6,705 nt of DNA, from contig QHXE01000603.1 of the NCBI GenBank assembly GCA_003222835.1, positions 1-6,705 of the forward strand, given 5' to 3'. Of this stretch, positions 1 to 5,424 are shown piece after piece. Numbering within the stretch: position 1 is the stretch's first letter; the number at the start of each line of letters is the position of its first letter. The notes under the pieces were generated by a model. It saw nothing but the letters and a program-made list of their open reading frames with translations, had not been told where the DNA came from and did not search any database. Made by a program: the position numbers and the translations under genes. Source of the stretch: Acidobacteriota bacterium. GTDB taxonomy: Bacteria > Acidobacteriota > Blastocatellia > Pyrinomonadales > Pyrinomonadaceae.

Positions 1-60
1 GATTTGAAAATCCAAGTTAAGTCTGATATTCGCGGACATAGGCTACTTGAATATCTGTGA
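1..60 (+). CDS. Possible C-terminal end of an upstream gene (partial)
   Basis: Frame 1 is open from the first base to a TGA at 58-60 and would encode 19 residues ending in HRLLEYL. The stop lies 12 nt before the next start codon, and the ribosome binding site of that gene (GAGGAG at 59-64) overlaps the stop. That spacing is typical of consecutive genes in one operon. Nineteen codons without a stop is weak evidence by itself, and I recognise no family. It could equally be untranslated leader. Confidence 0.3.
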   Translation, partial: DLKIQVKSDIRGHRLLEYL

Positions 61-72
61 GGAGCCTGGAAA

Positions 73-423
73 ATGGACAGAACCCTGCTCGCGAAAGAAC
101 TGAAAGCTGTCGGTGTCAGCCTCAACGGTTGGATGCCTGTCTTGCACTGTGACGCGTGCAGGAGTCAATGGGAACCATTCCATGCGGCGGTTGGATCTTC
201 GGCGCCGACGGCGAGGCTCGACTATTGGAAGTGCCCAAACAATTGCAACGCGGACCTGCAGATGAGCCGGACGATCGAAACAGCTCTGCCAAGATACGTC
301 GTGATTAACGATATTCCGGGAATGCTTTTCGGCGATGAAGACTTGCGGGAGTTTGAGTTTTATGCGTACTCAATGGACGCCACTCAAGTGCCGAATAAAG
401 AGACCGGAAAGCCGAATAGGTAA
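73..423 (+). CDS. Small hypothetical protein with two cysteine pairs (zinc-ribbon-like)
   Basis: The protein has 116 residues and I do not recognise its family. The ATG is supported by GAGGAG at 59-64, 8 nt upstream. Cys26-x2-Cys29 (in HCDACR) and Cys54-x3-Cys58 (in KCPNNC) are 24 residues apart, an arrangement that could bind one structural zinc ion. The second pair has x3 rather than the usual x2 spacing. The remainder (about 60-116) is soluble, with an acidic segment around GDEDLREFEF and a polar tail. There is no signal peptide or membrane segment, so it is probably cytoplasmic. It may be co-transcribed with whatever ends at position 60. The next gene begins about 50 nt downstream. Coding status is fairly secure from length and the ribosome binding site; function is unknown. 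Confidence 0.7.
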   Translation: MDRTLLAKELKAVGVSLNGWMPVLHCDACRSQWEPFHAAVGSSAPTARLDYWKCPNNCNADLQMSRTIETALPRYVVINDIPGMLFGDEDLREFEFYAYSMDATQVPNKETGKPNR

Positions 424-442
424 CGTCATCTGATGACGATAC
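420..442. other. Interrupted palindrome spanning the stop codon of the small hypothetical gene
   Basis: CGTCAT (424-429) and ATGACG (433-438) are perfect inverted repeats around a 3-nt centre. Beyond an A/A mismatch, GTA (420-422) pairs with TAC (440-442). No run of T follows, so it is a poor intrinsic terminator. An operator for the OsmC-like gene 33 nt downstream is possible but unproven. Confidence 0.3.
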
Positions 443-474
443 CCTCAATAAGAAACTAGACAGAGATTCCGTTG

Positions 475-927
475 ATGGACGAGCAGGGCAGCTTACGGCG
501 ATTCAGCGTTGAGGCGCGATCCACGGACATCTTTGGGCGGGTCCTGTGCTCCGCCCGCGATCAGCATTTTGTGGTCGATGGACCAGTGCAGAATGGCTGT
601 CCGGGCGAGGCGGTCACGCCGCCTGAAATATTCCTGGCCGGCGTGGCTACGTGTGGCGTGGAACTCCTGCAAGTGATTGCACGCGACGAATCGATTCCGC
701 TACGATCCGTCAGCGCGCAAATCGAAGGCTGGATCGATCGCGAGCATCCGGTGCGCACCGACGTGATGGTTTTCAACGGCGCTCGGCTCAAGTTGTGGTT
801 GGACGGCGTCACGCGAGAGCAGGCGGACGGTCTGGTTCAGAAGTTCAAGTCGCGTTGACCGCTCTACGGCACGCTTGCAGTTGCAAGCCCGGACGTTGAA
901 GTAAGCTATGAAGTAAAGCAGGAATAG
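475..927 (+). CDS. OsmC/Ohr-family protein, candidate selenoprotein (TGA at 856-858 read as Sec)
   Basis: OsmC/Ohr proteins are small cytoplasmic enzymes that reduce peroxides with a pair of conserved cysteines. From the ATG at 475, Cys60 sits in the family motif around PPEIFLAGVATCGVELL, at the start of the central helix (peroxidatic position). The frame then meets TGA at 856-858, preceded by VQKFKSR and followed in the same frame by PLYGTL and a beta-strand-like tail ending at TAG 925-927. In Cys-containing relatives the motif here is typically CPxYxTL, so TGA occupies exactly the second conserved cysteine. Read through as selenocysteine, the protein has 150 residues with Sec128, normal for the family; stopping at 858 removes the motif and last strand. 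A hairpin resembling a bacterial SECIS follows. A TTG at 472 is an alternative start, and the ribosome binding site is weak. The alternative reading is a nonsense mutation. Family assignment is firm; the Sec reading is an inference. Confidence 0.8.
867..891 (+). promoter_or_regulatory. Candidate bacterial SECIS hairpin
   Basis: GCTTGCA (873-879) and TGCAAGC (882-888) are perfect 7-base inverted repeats around GT (880-881). Because a 2-nt loop is strained, the realistic RNA is a 6-bp stem with an AGUU loop. CGG (867-869) can pair with CCG (889-891) across a 3-nt bulge on the 5' side (870-872). The loop begins 20 nt after the TGA and has G as its second base. This agrees with what I recall of bacterial SECIS rules: an apical loop roughly 16-37 nt from UGA, with G in the first two loop positions. 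The core GCAGUUGC resembles the GCAGGUCUGC apex of E. coli fdhF. It lies inside the extended reading frame, as bacterial SECIS elements do. No folding program was run. Confidence 0.65.
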
Positions 928-940
928 GAACGGAAGCGGC

Positions 941-1558
941 TCAGTTCAACTCAACGGTTTCAATCAACTCAGATTGGAACGTCACGCTATCGTAGATGTC
1001 GCGCATGCTCAGTGCGCAGTTGATCGATTCCAACATCAACGATTCGTCAAGATCAGTAATATCGCGCCGCTGCCACGCGCCATGTTCCAGCCGCGTGTAG
1101 TGGGTTACGCGCGCTTCATCCTGCGCAATCACGAGATATTCACGCAACGTCGGGATTGACTGATAGACGGTAAACTTAGGGCCGTGGTCAAGCATGGCCG
1201 TGCTTGGAGACAGCACTTCGACGATAACTACTGGATTAACGAGGGCGTCCATCCCGTCAACGGTTTTAAATTGCAATTCGCCGCACGCCACGCTGACATC
1301 AGCATAGCGATAAGGAGGCAAGGCCGGCGAGAAAATAGGCAGTTCTGGCGTTAGAGCGCGGCATGGTCCACCACGCAAGCCGATTACGAAGGCGCTATGC
1401 ACATTACTGGAGATGATCGAATGCCAGCGCGAGCCGCCGCTCATGCAATAGATATCGCCATTCCAGTATTCGTACCGCGCATCGCCGACATGTTCCAGCG
1501 CAAAATACTCTTCCAGGGAAAAGTAATGTCGCGATAGGTCTTTGGGGTTTATCGCCAT
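941..1558 (-). CDS. Uma2 family (DUF820) putative restriction-endonuclease-like protein
   Basis: This 205-residue protein belongs to the Uma2/DUF820 family, which has a PD-(D/E)xK nuclease fold and is abundant in cyanobacteria and acidobacteria; its cellular role is not established. Candidate active-site residues are Asp87 in YADVSV, Glu114 in VVIVEVLSPST and Lys128 in GPKFTVY, with Glu30 in RYEYWNG as the usual N-terminal acidic residue. The segment IPTLREYLVI is also typical. Length and motifs are complete, so the gene looks intact. The start codon is read from CAT at 1556-1558, with no strong ribosome binding site. It converges on the OsmC-like gene, 13 nt from its TAG, and diverges from murI. 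It is only distantly similar to the other Uma2 gene at 3921-4490, so this is not a recent local duplication. Confidence 0.88.
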   Translation of the reverse strand: MAINPKDLSRHYFSLEEYFALEHVGDARYEYWNGDIYCMSGGSRWHSIISSNVHSAFVIGLRGGPCRALTPELPIFSPALPPYRYADVSVACGELQFKTVDGMDALVNPVVIVEVLSPSTAMLDHGPKFTVYQSIPTLREYLVIAQDEARVTHYTRLEHGAWQRRDITDLDESLMLESINCALSMRDIYDSVTFQSELIETVELN

Positions 1559-1661
1559 TGCTCGGTCGCGTTTAGCTTATGCCCGCGCCACGTCTGAAAT
1601 CAAATCAACGTGAATCTGGTTCCGGTCGCTACCGCTCGCGGTTCTGAAACGCGACGGATGA

Positions 1662-1667
1662 TATGAT
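1662..1667 (+). promoter_or_regulatory. Possible -10 element for the murI cluster
   Basis: TATGAT differs from the TATAAT consensus at one base and lies in the 104-bp divergent gap between the Uma2 gene and murI. No convincing -35 hexamer is seen about 17 bp upstream. If this is the promoter, transcription would start near 1674, downstream of the ATG at 1663. That would favour the TTG at 1693 as the murI start. Confidence 0.2.
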
Positions 1668-2571
1668 ATCGCTCGGTCGGTGCGCATGTATCTTGAACAG
1701 CAATCTTCCCATCGGCATCTTCGACAGCGGCGTAGGTGGACTCACAGTCTATCGTGCGCTGCATGAACACTTGCCGAACGAGCGCTTCGTTTATCTGGGC
1801 GACACTGCGCGCGTGCCTTATGGAACGAAATCGCTGGCTACAGTCGAGAGGTACGCGGTCGAGAATGCTCAGTTTCTGGCCGCGCGCGGGATCAAGTTGC
1901 TGGTCGTTGCTTGCAATACTGCTTCAGCACTCGCGCTGCCGGCGATTCGGCAAGCACTGAAGATTGATGTTGTTGGCGTGATTGGGCCAGGGGCGCGGGC
2001 GGCGGTTGCTGCGACAACGGGCGAAGAGCGGACGAGACGTCCGCGTACCCAGCGACGGATCGGAGTTATCGCCACCGAATCGACCGTACAAAGCGGCGCT
2101 TACACGAAAGCAATTCATAAAACTGATTCGAAAGTAATCGTGATAGAGCGTGCCTGTCCGTTGCTGGTGCCATTAGCGGAGGAAGGTTGGGCGAATAATG
2201 AGGTCGCGCGAACGATAGCCGAGACTTATTTGAAGGACTTGCAGTCGCGCATCGATACACTGGTTCTCGGTTGTACTCACTATCCAATTCTGCGAGGCAC
2301 TATTCAGGAAACGATAGGTGGAGATGTTCGCTTGATCGATTCTGGCGAAGCCGCGGCGGTCGAAGTGAAATCGTTGCTGACAGAGAAAGGTCTGGCGCGA
2401 ACAACTCCGGGAACTGGTGCGCTCGAGCGTCAACTGTGCGATGATTTGGACCACTTTTATGTGACTGACGCAGCAGAGCGTTTTGCGCGCGTCGCGGAAA
2501 GATTTTTGGGAAGCAAACCTTCGCGCTTGGAGGCAGTTGAAGTTTGGGGAGACGATCGGCTTCGCCGTTGA
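1663..2571 (+). CDS. murI: Glutamate racemase
   Basis: MurI interconverts L- and D-glutamate in the cytoplasm and supplies D-Glu for peptidoglycan. Numbered from the ATG at 1663 (302 residues), the family signatures are [10 protein letters not shown] (Asp21), [11 protein letters not shown] (about 44-54), VVACNTAS with catalytic Cys84, and LGCTHYP with catalytic Cys204. The enzyme therefore looks complete. The start is uncertain. Family members usually begin only a few residues before IGIFDSG, and a TTG at 1693 would give [13 protein letters not shown]; neither start has a clear ribosome binding site. Between AAVAAT and RRIGVIAT there are about 10-12 more residues than usual, Arg-rich ([10 protein letters not shown]), encoded by a palindromic stretch listed separately. 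It heads a likely three-gene cluster with a DinB-like gene and rph. Confidence 0.95.
   Translation: MISLGRCACILNSNLPIGIFDSGVGGLTVYRALHEHLPNERFVYLGDTARVPYGTKSLATVERYAVENAQFLAARGIKLLVVACNTASALALPAIRQALKIDVVGVIGPGARAAVAATTGEERTRRPRTQRRIGVIATESTVQSGAYTKAIHKTDSKVIVIERACPLLVPLAEEGWANNEVARTIAETYLKDLQSRIDTLVLGCTHYPILRGTIQETIGGDVRLIDSGEAAAVEVKSLLTEKGLARTTPGTGALERQLCDDLDHFYVTDAAERFARVAERFLGSKPSRLEAVEVWGDDRLRR
2028..2044. repeat. Small palindrome inside murI, possible in-frame inserted element
   Basis: GCGGACG (2028-2034) and CGTCCGC (2038-2044) are perfect inverted repeats around AGA. They fall within the codons for the extra Arg-rich loop of MurI, which is absent from typical glutamate racemases. A palindrome coinciding with an extra loop suggests insertion of a short interspersed repeat that kept the frame. 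Chance in a GC-rich gene cannot be excluded from one copy. Confidence 0.4.
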
Positions 2572-2586
2572 CCACCGCACGTTGGT

Positions 2587-3105
2587 ATGGATGAGAAACG
2601 AAGTCTGCTGCGACATTTTTTAGCTGCCTTGGCGTACCGGACGCAGAAAGCGTTACGCGATGCGCCGGCGGAGTTCGAGTACTTTCAAGCAGACGGCGGA
2701 GTACGCACTCCAAAGGAGTTAGTGCGTCATATGACGAGTGTGCTTGGCTATGCGCGCACCTTCTTCATCGGCGGGCAGTACAGGCCCGAAGCGTTACCAT
2801 CGTTGCCCGCGGAGGTTGTTCGGTTTCACGAGATGTTGGAAGATTTGAACATGCATATCGAAGCCGGCGATCCTTTTCTGCAAGGGACGTCCGCGGAACG
2901 CCTGCTTCAGGGCCCGCTGTCGGATGCGATGACGCATGCCGGTCAACTCGCAATGTTGAGGCGGCTCGCGGGAACACCTGTGCCGCCAGAGAATTTCATC
3001 GTTGCCGACATTGCACCCGATCGATTGGGAGTGAATCAGCCGGCGCCGGTTAGTCCGGACGAAGAATGGCCTGAAGCGCCAGCAGATTGGTCGGCAAACA
3101 AATGA
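2587..3105 (+). CDS. DinB-like (DinB/YfiT superfamily) hypothetical protein
   Basis: The 172-residue protein resembles the DinB/YfiT four-helix-bundle superfamily, whose members often bind a metal through three histidines and include thiol-dependent transferases. An N-terminal helix (about 3-24) is followed by TPKELVRHM with His48 and by [17 protein letters not shown] with His117, placed like the metal-ligand helices of the superfamily. The third ligand is not clear, because the usual second histidine of the C-terminal HxxxH pair is absent. A proline-rich tail (about 130-172) includes NFIVADI and DEEWPEAP. No signal peptide is seen, so it is probably cytoplasmic. It starts 15 nt after murI, and its stop overlaps the rph start as ATGA, so it is very likely co-transcribed and translationally coupled to rph. 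Enzymatic role unknown; superfamily assignment moderately sure. Confidence 0.75.
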   Translation: MDEKRSLLRHFLAALAYRTQKALRDAPAEFEYFQADGGVRTPKELVRHMTSVLGYARTFFIGGQYRPEALPSLPAEVVRFHEMLEDLNMHIEAGDPFLQGTSAERLLQGPLSDAMTHAGQLAMLRRLAGTPVPPENFIVADIAPDRLGVNQPAPVSPDEEWPEAPADWSANK

Positions 3106-3839
3106 CCCTCGCACGCACAGATAATCGCGCGCCTGATGAGCTGCGCCCGGTACGCATCACACCTGGTTTTCTCGCCAACGCGGAAGGTTCGGCGCTGATC
3201 GAGATGGGCGCAACGCGCGTAGTCTGTGCCGCTTCGGTGGAAGATCGTTTGCCGCCGCACCTGCGTGGCCAGCGAACCGAAGGTTGGGTGACGGCTGAAT
3301 ATGGAATGCTGCCGCGCTCGACTCACACGCGGAGTCCAAGAGAAATTGGCCGCGGCGGGCCATCGGGGCGTACGCATGAGATTCAGCGTCTGATAGGCCG
3401 CAGCTTGCGGGCGATTTCAAATCGCAGCGTCCTGGGCGAGCGCACGATCACGCTCGATTGCGATGTGTTGCAAGCAGACGGCGGCACGCGCACCGCGGCA
3501 ATCACCGGTGCGTACGTCGCGTTCGCCATTGCCTGCGCGCGACTGTTGAAAGAAAAGCGGATCAAGAAATCACCCGTCATCGGCGAAGTTGCCGCCGTTA
3601 GTGTGGGCATCGTTGACGGCACGCCTTTGCTCGATCTGAAATACGACGAAGACTCGCGCGCCGAAGTGGACATGAATGTGGTATGCACCGGCGACGGACG
3701 ATTCATTGAAGTGCAGGGCACGGCTGAAGGGTCGCCGTTCACGCGCGAACAATTGGACGTTCTGCTGGAGTTGGGAAAGAAAGGCATCGCGCAGTTGGTA
3801 TTGCTCCAGCGGGAGGCAATTGAGCGGGCGCAAAGGTGA
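3102..3839 (+). CDS. rph: Ribonuclease PH
   Basis: RNase PH is a phosphate-dependent 3'-to-5' exoribonuclease that trims tRNA precursors, normally as a hexameric ring. I chose the ATG at 3102, which overlaps the upstream TGA (ATGA at 3102-3105) and gives 245 residues with the usual short N-terminus; a TTG at 3087 is in frame but less likely. Signatures in order are [12 protein letters not shown] (12-23), [16 protein letters not shown] (89-104), [20 protein letters not shown] (119-138), [19 protein letters not shown] (176-194) with Asp178 and Asp184 at the known catalytic positions, and [13 protein letters not shown] (201-213). The enzyme looks intact. One oddity is Asn8, where the N-terminal RxDGR motif normally has Gly. 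The non-canonical NTP pyrophosphatase gene (rdgB) that often follows rph is not here. Confidence 0.96.
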   Translation: MTLARTDNRAPDELRPVRITPGFLANAEGSALIEMGATRVVCAASVEDRLPPHLRGQRTEGWVTAEYGMLPRSTHTRSPREIGRGGPSGRTHEIQRLIGRSLRAISNRSVLGERTITLDCDVLQADGGTRTAAITGAYVAFAIACARLLKEKRIKKSPVIGEVAAVSVGIVDGTPLLDLKYDEDSRAEVDMNVVCTGDGRFIEVQGTAEGSPFTREQLDVLLELGKKGIAQLVLLQREAIERAQR

Positions 3840-3882
3840 TCGACCGTCGCAGTCATGCGCTGGCTGAGAGAAACTTGGTTTA

Positions 3883-3891
3883 TGCTAAAAT
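3883..3891 (+). promoter_or_regulatory. Probable extended -10 promoter for the second Uma2 gene
   Basis: TGCTAAAAT is an extended -10 element: TG, one base, then TAAAAT, one base from the TATAAT consensus. It lies 29 nt before the ATG at 3921, in the 81-bp gap after rph. No good -35 hexamer is visible, which is common with extended -10 promoters. It implies that the Uma2 gene can be transcribed independently of the murI-rph cluster. Confidence 0.45.
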
Positions 3892-3920
3892 TTGGGTATT
3901 GCGAGCTAGGATGAACAAGA

Positions 3921-4490
3921 ATGGAAAACGCCACAATCATTAAAGAGCGGTTCACTTCCGCTGATTTGGAGCAGATGCCAAACGGCTTCGACCGCTACGA
4001 AATCATTGCAGGAGAACTATACGTGTCCAGACAACCAAAAGCTGAACACCAATATACGTGTAATCGCTTGGGCTCCCTTCTTGATCAGTGGAGCGAGCAG
4101 ACCGGCTTGGGCGTAGTGCTGCCTGCGCCGGGACTAGTGTTTGCCGAAGATGACGATGTGGCGCCTGATGTTATCTGGATCACGCGTGGCCGCTACGAAG
4201 AATCCCTTGATGAAGCTGGTCATCTCCGCAGCGCGCCTGAACTAGTCATTGAAGTGCTTTCGCCGGGCCGGGCCAATGAATTCCGCGATCGCGAAGCGAA
4301 GCTCGATCTCTACTCGCGGAGAGGCGTCGAGGAGTATTGGATCGTAAGCTTCATGCAAAGGTTTGTCGAAGTTTATCGTCGCGAGGGCGGCGTCTTGCGG
4401 CTTGTTAGTACATTGCGCGACTCAAATACGCTTGAGTCGCCGCTGCTGCCTGGTTTCTCTTGCCAGGTTAGCGGCCTTTTCTTTCACTGA
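3921..4490 (+). CDS. Uma2 family (DUF820) putative restriction-endonuclease-like protein
   Basis: A second, 189-residue Uma2/DUF820 protein with the PD-(D/E)xK layout. Glu27 lies in RYEIIAGELY, Asp83 in APDVIWI, Glu111 in ELVIEVLSPG and Lys127 in REAKLDLYSRRG, followed by VEEYWIV, the family's usual strand. A C-terminal part ending in LESPLLPGFSCQV resembles the common Uma2 tail. AGGA at 3908-3911 gives a weak ribosome binding site 9 nt before the ATG, and a candidate promoter lies at 3883-3891. It resembles the commoner cyanobacterial/acidobacterial type more closely than the minus-strand copy at 941-1558. The catalytic residues are intact, so it is not an obvious pseudogene. Biological role unknown; a DNA-cleaving activity is inferred only from the fold. 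Confidence 0.9.
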   Translation: MENATIIKERFTSADLEQMPNGFDRYEIIAGELYVSRQPKAEHQYTCNRLGSLLDQWSEQTGLGVVLPAPGLVFAEDDDVAPDVIWITRGRYEESLDEAGHLRSAPELVIEVLSPGRANEFRDREAKLDLYSRRGVEEYWIVSFMQRFVEVYRREGGVLRLVSTLRDSNTLESPLLPGFSCQVSGLFFH

Positions 4491-4594
4491 TTGCCTGCTA
4501 GCTTTTCGAAAGCCAGGGAAGACCAGCGTCATAATTTGGACAACAGCGCTTCTTCGCCAAGCATCTGAGCAACGTTGAAAAAGGCTCATGTTTT

Positions 4595-4659
4595 GGAGTA
4601 CCGCCTTTGAGGCGGGATAGCTTTTGAGGTCACAATCTCCGCCTGAAGGCGGTTACTCC
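4595..4659. repeat. 65-bp nested inverted repeat (MITE/REP-like)
   Basis: The left arm 4595-4615 begins GGAGTACCGCC and the right arm 4639-4659 ends GGCGGTTACTCC. Reverse-complemented, the right arm matches the left over about 21 bases apart from one extra A and two substitutions. Each arm is itself a small hairpin, CCGCC-TTTGA-GGCGG on the left and CCGCC-TGAA-GGCGG on the right. The whole can therefore fold as one long stem or as two short ones, around a 23-nt AT-richer centre. No transposase is present. It ends 15 nt before the AAGGAG ribosome binding site of the next gene and could act in its leader. Repeats of this style are, as I recall, dispersed in acidobacterial genomes. A terminator for the upstream Uma2 gene is an alternative, but no T-run follows. 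Confidence 0.6.
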
Positions 4660-4687
4660 GAGCGGCCAAACAATAAGGAGTTCGACC

Positions 4688-5209
4688 GTGAGATCATTAA
4701 TTGTTTTTTTGGGATTTTTCCTGGTAGCGGCGTTTGGTTCATCCGCGTCCAACGTGCATATTCGTGCGCAGGAACACAGTTATACCAGCGCGAAGGTCAA
4801 TTATGTCGTCGATTTTCCTTCCCCCACATGGCATTTGATTGGCGAGCCCGACGATATTCACCAGCACGCGGAGTTCGTCTACGGCGACCGGACTGAAGGC
4901 TATCTCCGTATTCGCAAGGAAGCTTTGGAAGAGGGCGTCTCCGTGGATGACTTCGCACGCCGCGATCAGAATCCTCGCTTCCTGCCGGGCTACGTTGATG
5001 GGAAGAGTGAGAAGTTTACTGGCCGCCTAAACGGCGTGACCGCTTCGTATGAATACACACAGGCCGGGAAGCCAATGGCTGGTCGTACCTATTATCTAAA
5101 GGCCGATAACCGCACCATCTACGCCTTGCGCTTTACCGGCATGCGCGACAAACTCGCGCGCATTCGTAACCAGACCGATCTAATTGCCCGCAGTTTCAAA
5201 TTGAAATAA
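4688..5209 (+). CDS. Secreted PsbP/DUF1795-like hypothetical protein
   Basis: The 173-residue product starts at a GTG with a strong AAGGAG (4675-4680) 7 nt upstream, which fixes the start. Residues 1-20 form a signal peptide: MRSL, then the hydrophobic run IVFLGFFLVAAFG and a small-residue region ending SSA, with a likely cut near 20-28. The mature part looks like the PsbP/DcrB-type (DUF1795) fold: an opening VDFPSPTWHLIG strand-turn, a central GYLRIRKEAL strand, and a C-terminal YYLKADNRTIYALRFTG strand followed by a helix ending IARSFKLK. Such domains are small periplasmic or secreted modules of unclear function. There are no cysteines, so it is not a lipoprotein. It is preceded by the nested inverted repeat and followed by a 215-bp gap. 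Coding status is firm; the fold assignment is moderate and function is unknown. Confidence 0.78.
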   Translation: MRSLIVFLGFFLVAAFGSSASNVHIRAQEHSYTSAKVNYVVDFPSPTWHLIGEPDDIHQHAEFVYGDRTEGYLRIRKEALEEGVSVDDFARRDQNPRFLPGYVDGKSEKFTGRLNGVTASYEYTQAGKPMAGRTYYLKADNRTIYALRFTGMRDKLARIRNQTDLIARSFKLK

Positions 5210-5424
5210 CTTTTTCACCGTAACCTTTCGTCTTGATCCGGTAATAACCAATAGAACTCCCCAGACCGCGAATAGCATTCTGATTTGAACGGGCGGATCC
5301 ACTGCCCGAACGACGGAGCAACGGTCTGTGTCGGCCGCGAAATTGGCGCAATAGACTTTCTGATCATTCACGCAACTCGTCTCCCCTTCCGAAGTTCACG
5401 CCTGCCAAAGAACCAGGAGGAGTC

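Noticed and set aside
651..899. 82-codon open frame overlapping the OsmC-like gene in another frame, possible frameshift continuation
   Set aside because: Its residues after 858 (ALTALRHACSCKPGR) do not resemble an OsmC C-terminus, whereas the original frame does. A frameshift is therefore a worse explanation than TGA readthrough.
2173..2713. Long minus-strand frames opposite murI and the DinB-like gene (147 and 137 codons)
   Set aside because: They are shadows of strongly supported plus-strand genes in a GC-rich region, with no family resemblance.
3383..3955. 190-codon minus-strand frame opposite rph
   Set aside because: rph is unambiguous on the plus strand. The antisense product is Ser/Arg/Thr-rich, as expected of a mirror frame.
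4501..4513. GCTTT-TCG-AAAGC hairpin after the second Uma2 gene
   Set aside because: Only five pairs, AT-rich, and no following T-run; it is not distinguishable from chance.
5194..5215. TTTCAA-A-TTGAAA followed by TTTTT at the end of the secreted-protein gene, possible terminator
   Set aside because: The stem is almost purely A/T, has a one-base loop and overlaps the last codons. It would be too weak for an intrinsic terminator.
5290..5308. CGGGC...GCCCG inverted repeat in the gap before the TonB-family gene
   Set aside because: It is a five-base stem with a nine-base loop, no extension and no T-run, so it is insufficient to call.
5180..5371. 63-codon minus-strand frame with a hydrophobic stretch in the gap before the TonB-family gene
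   Set aside because: It needs a GTG start, has no visible ribosome binding site, overlaps the 3' end of the secreted-protein gene and matches nothing recognised. It is probably a chance frame.
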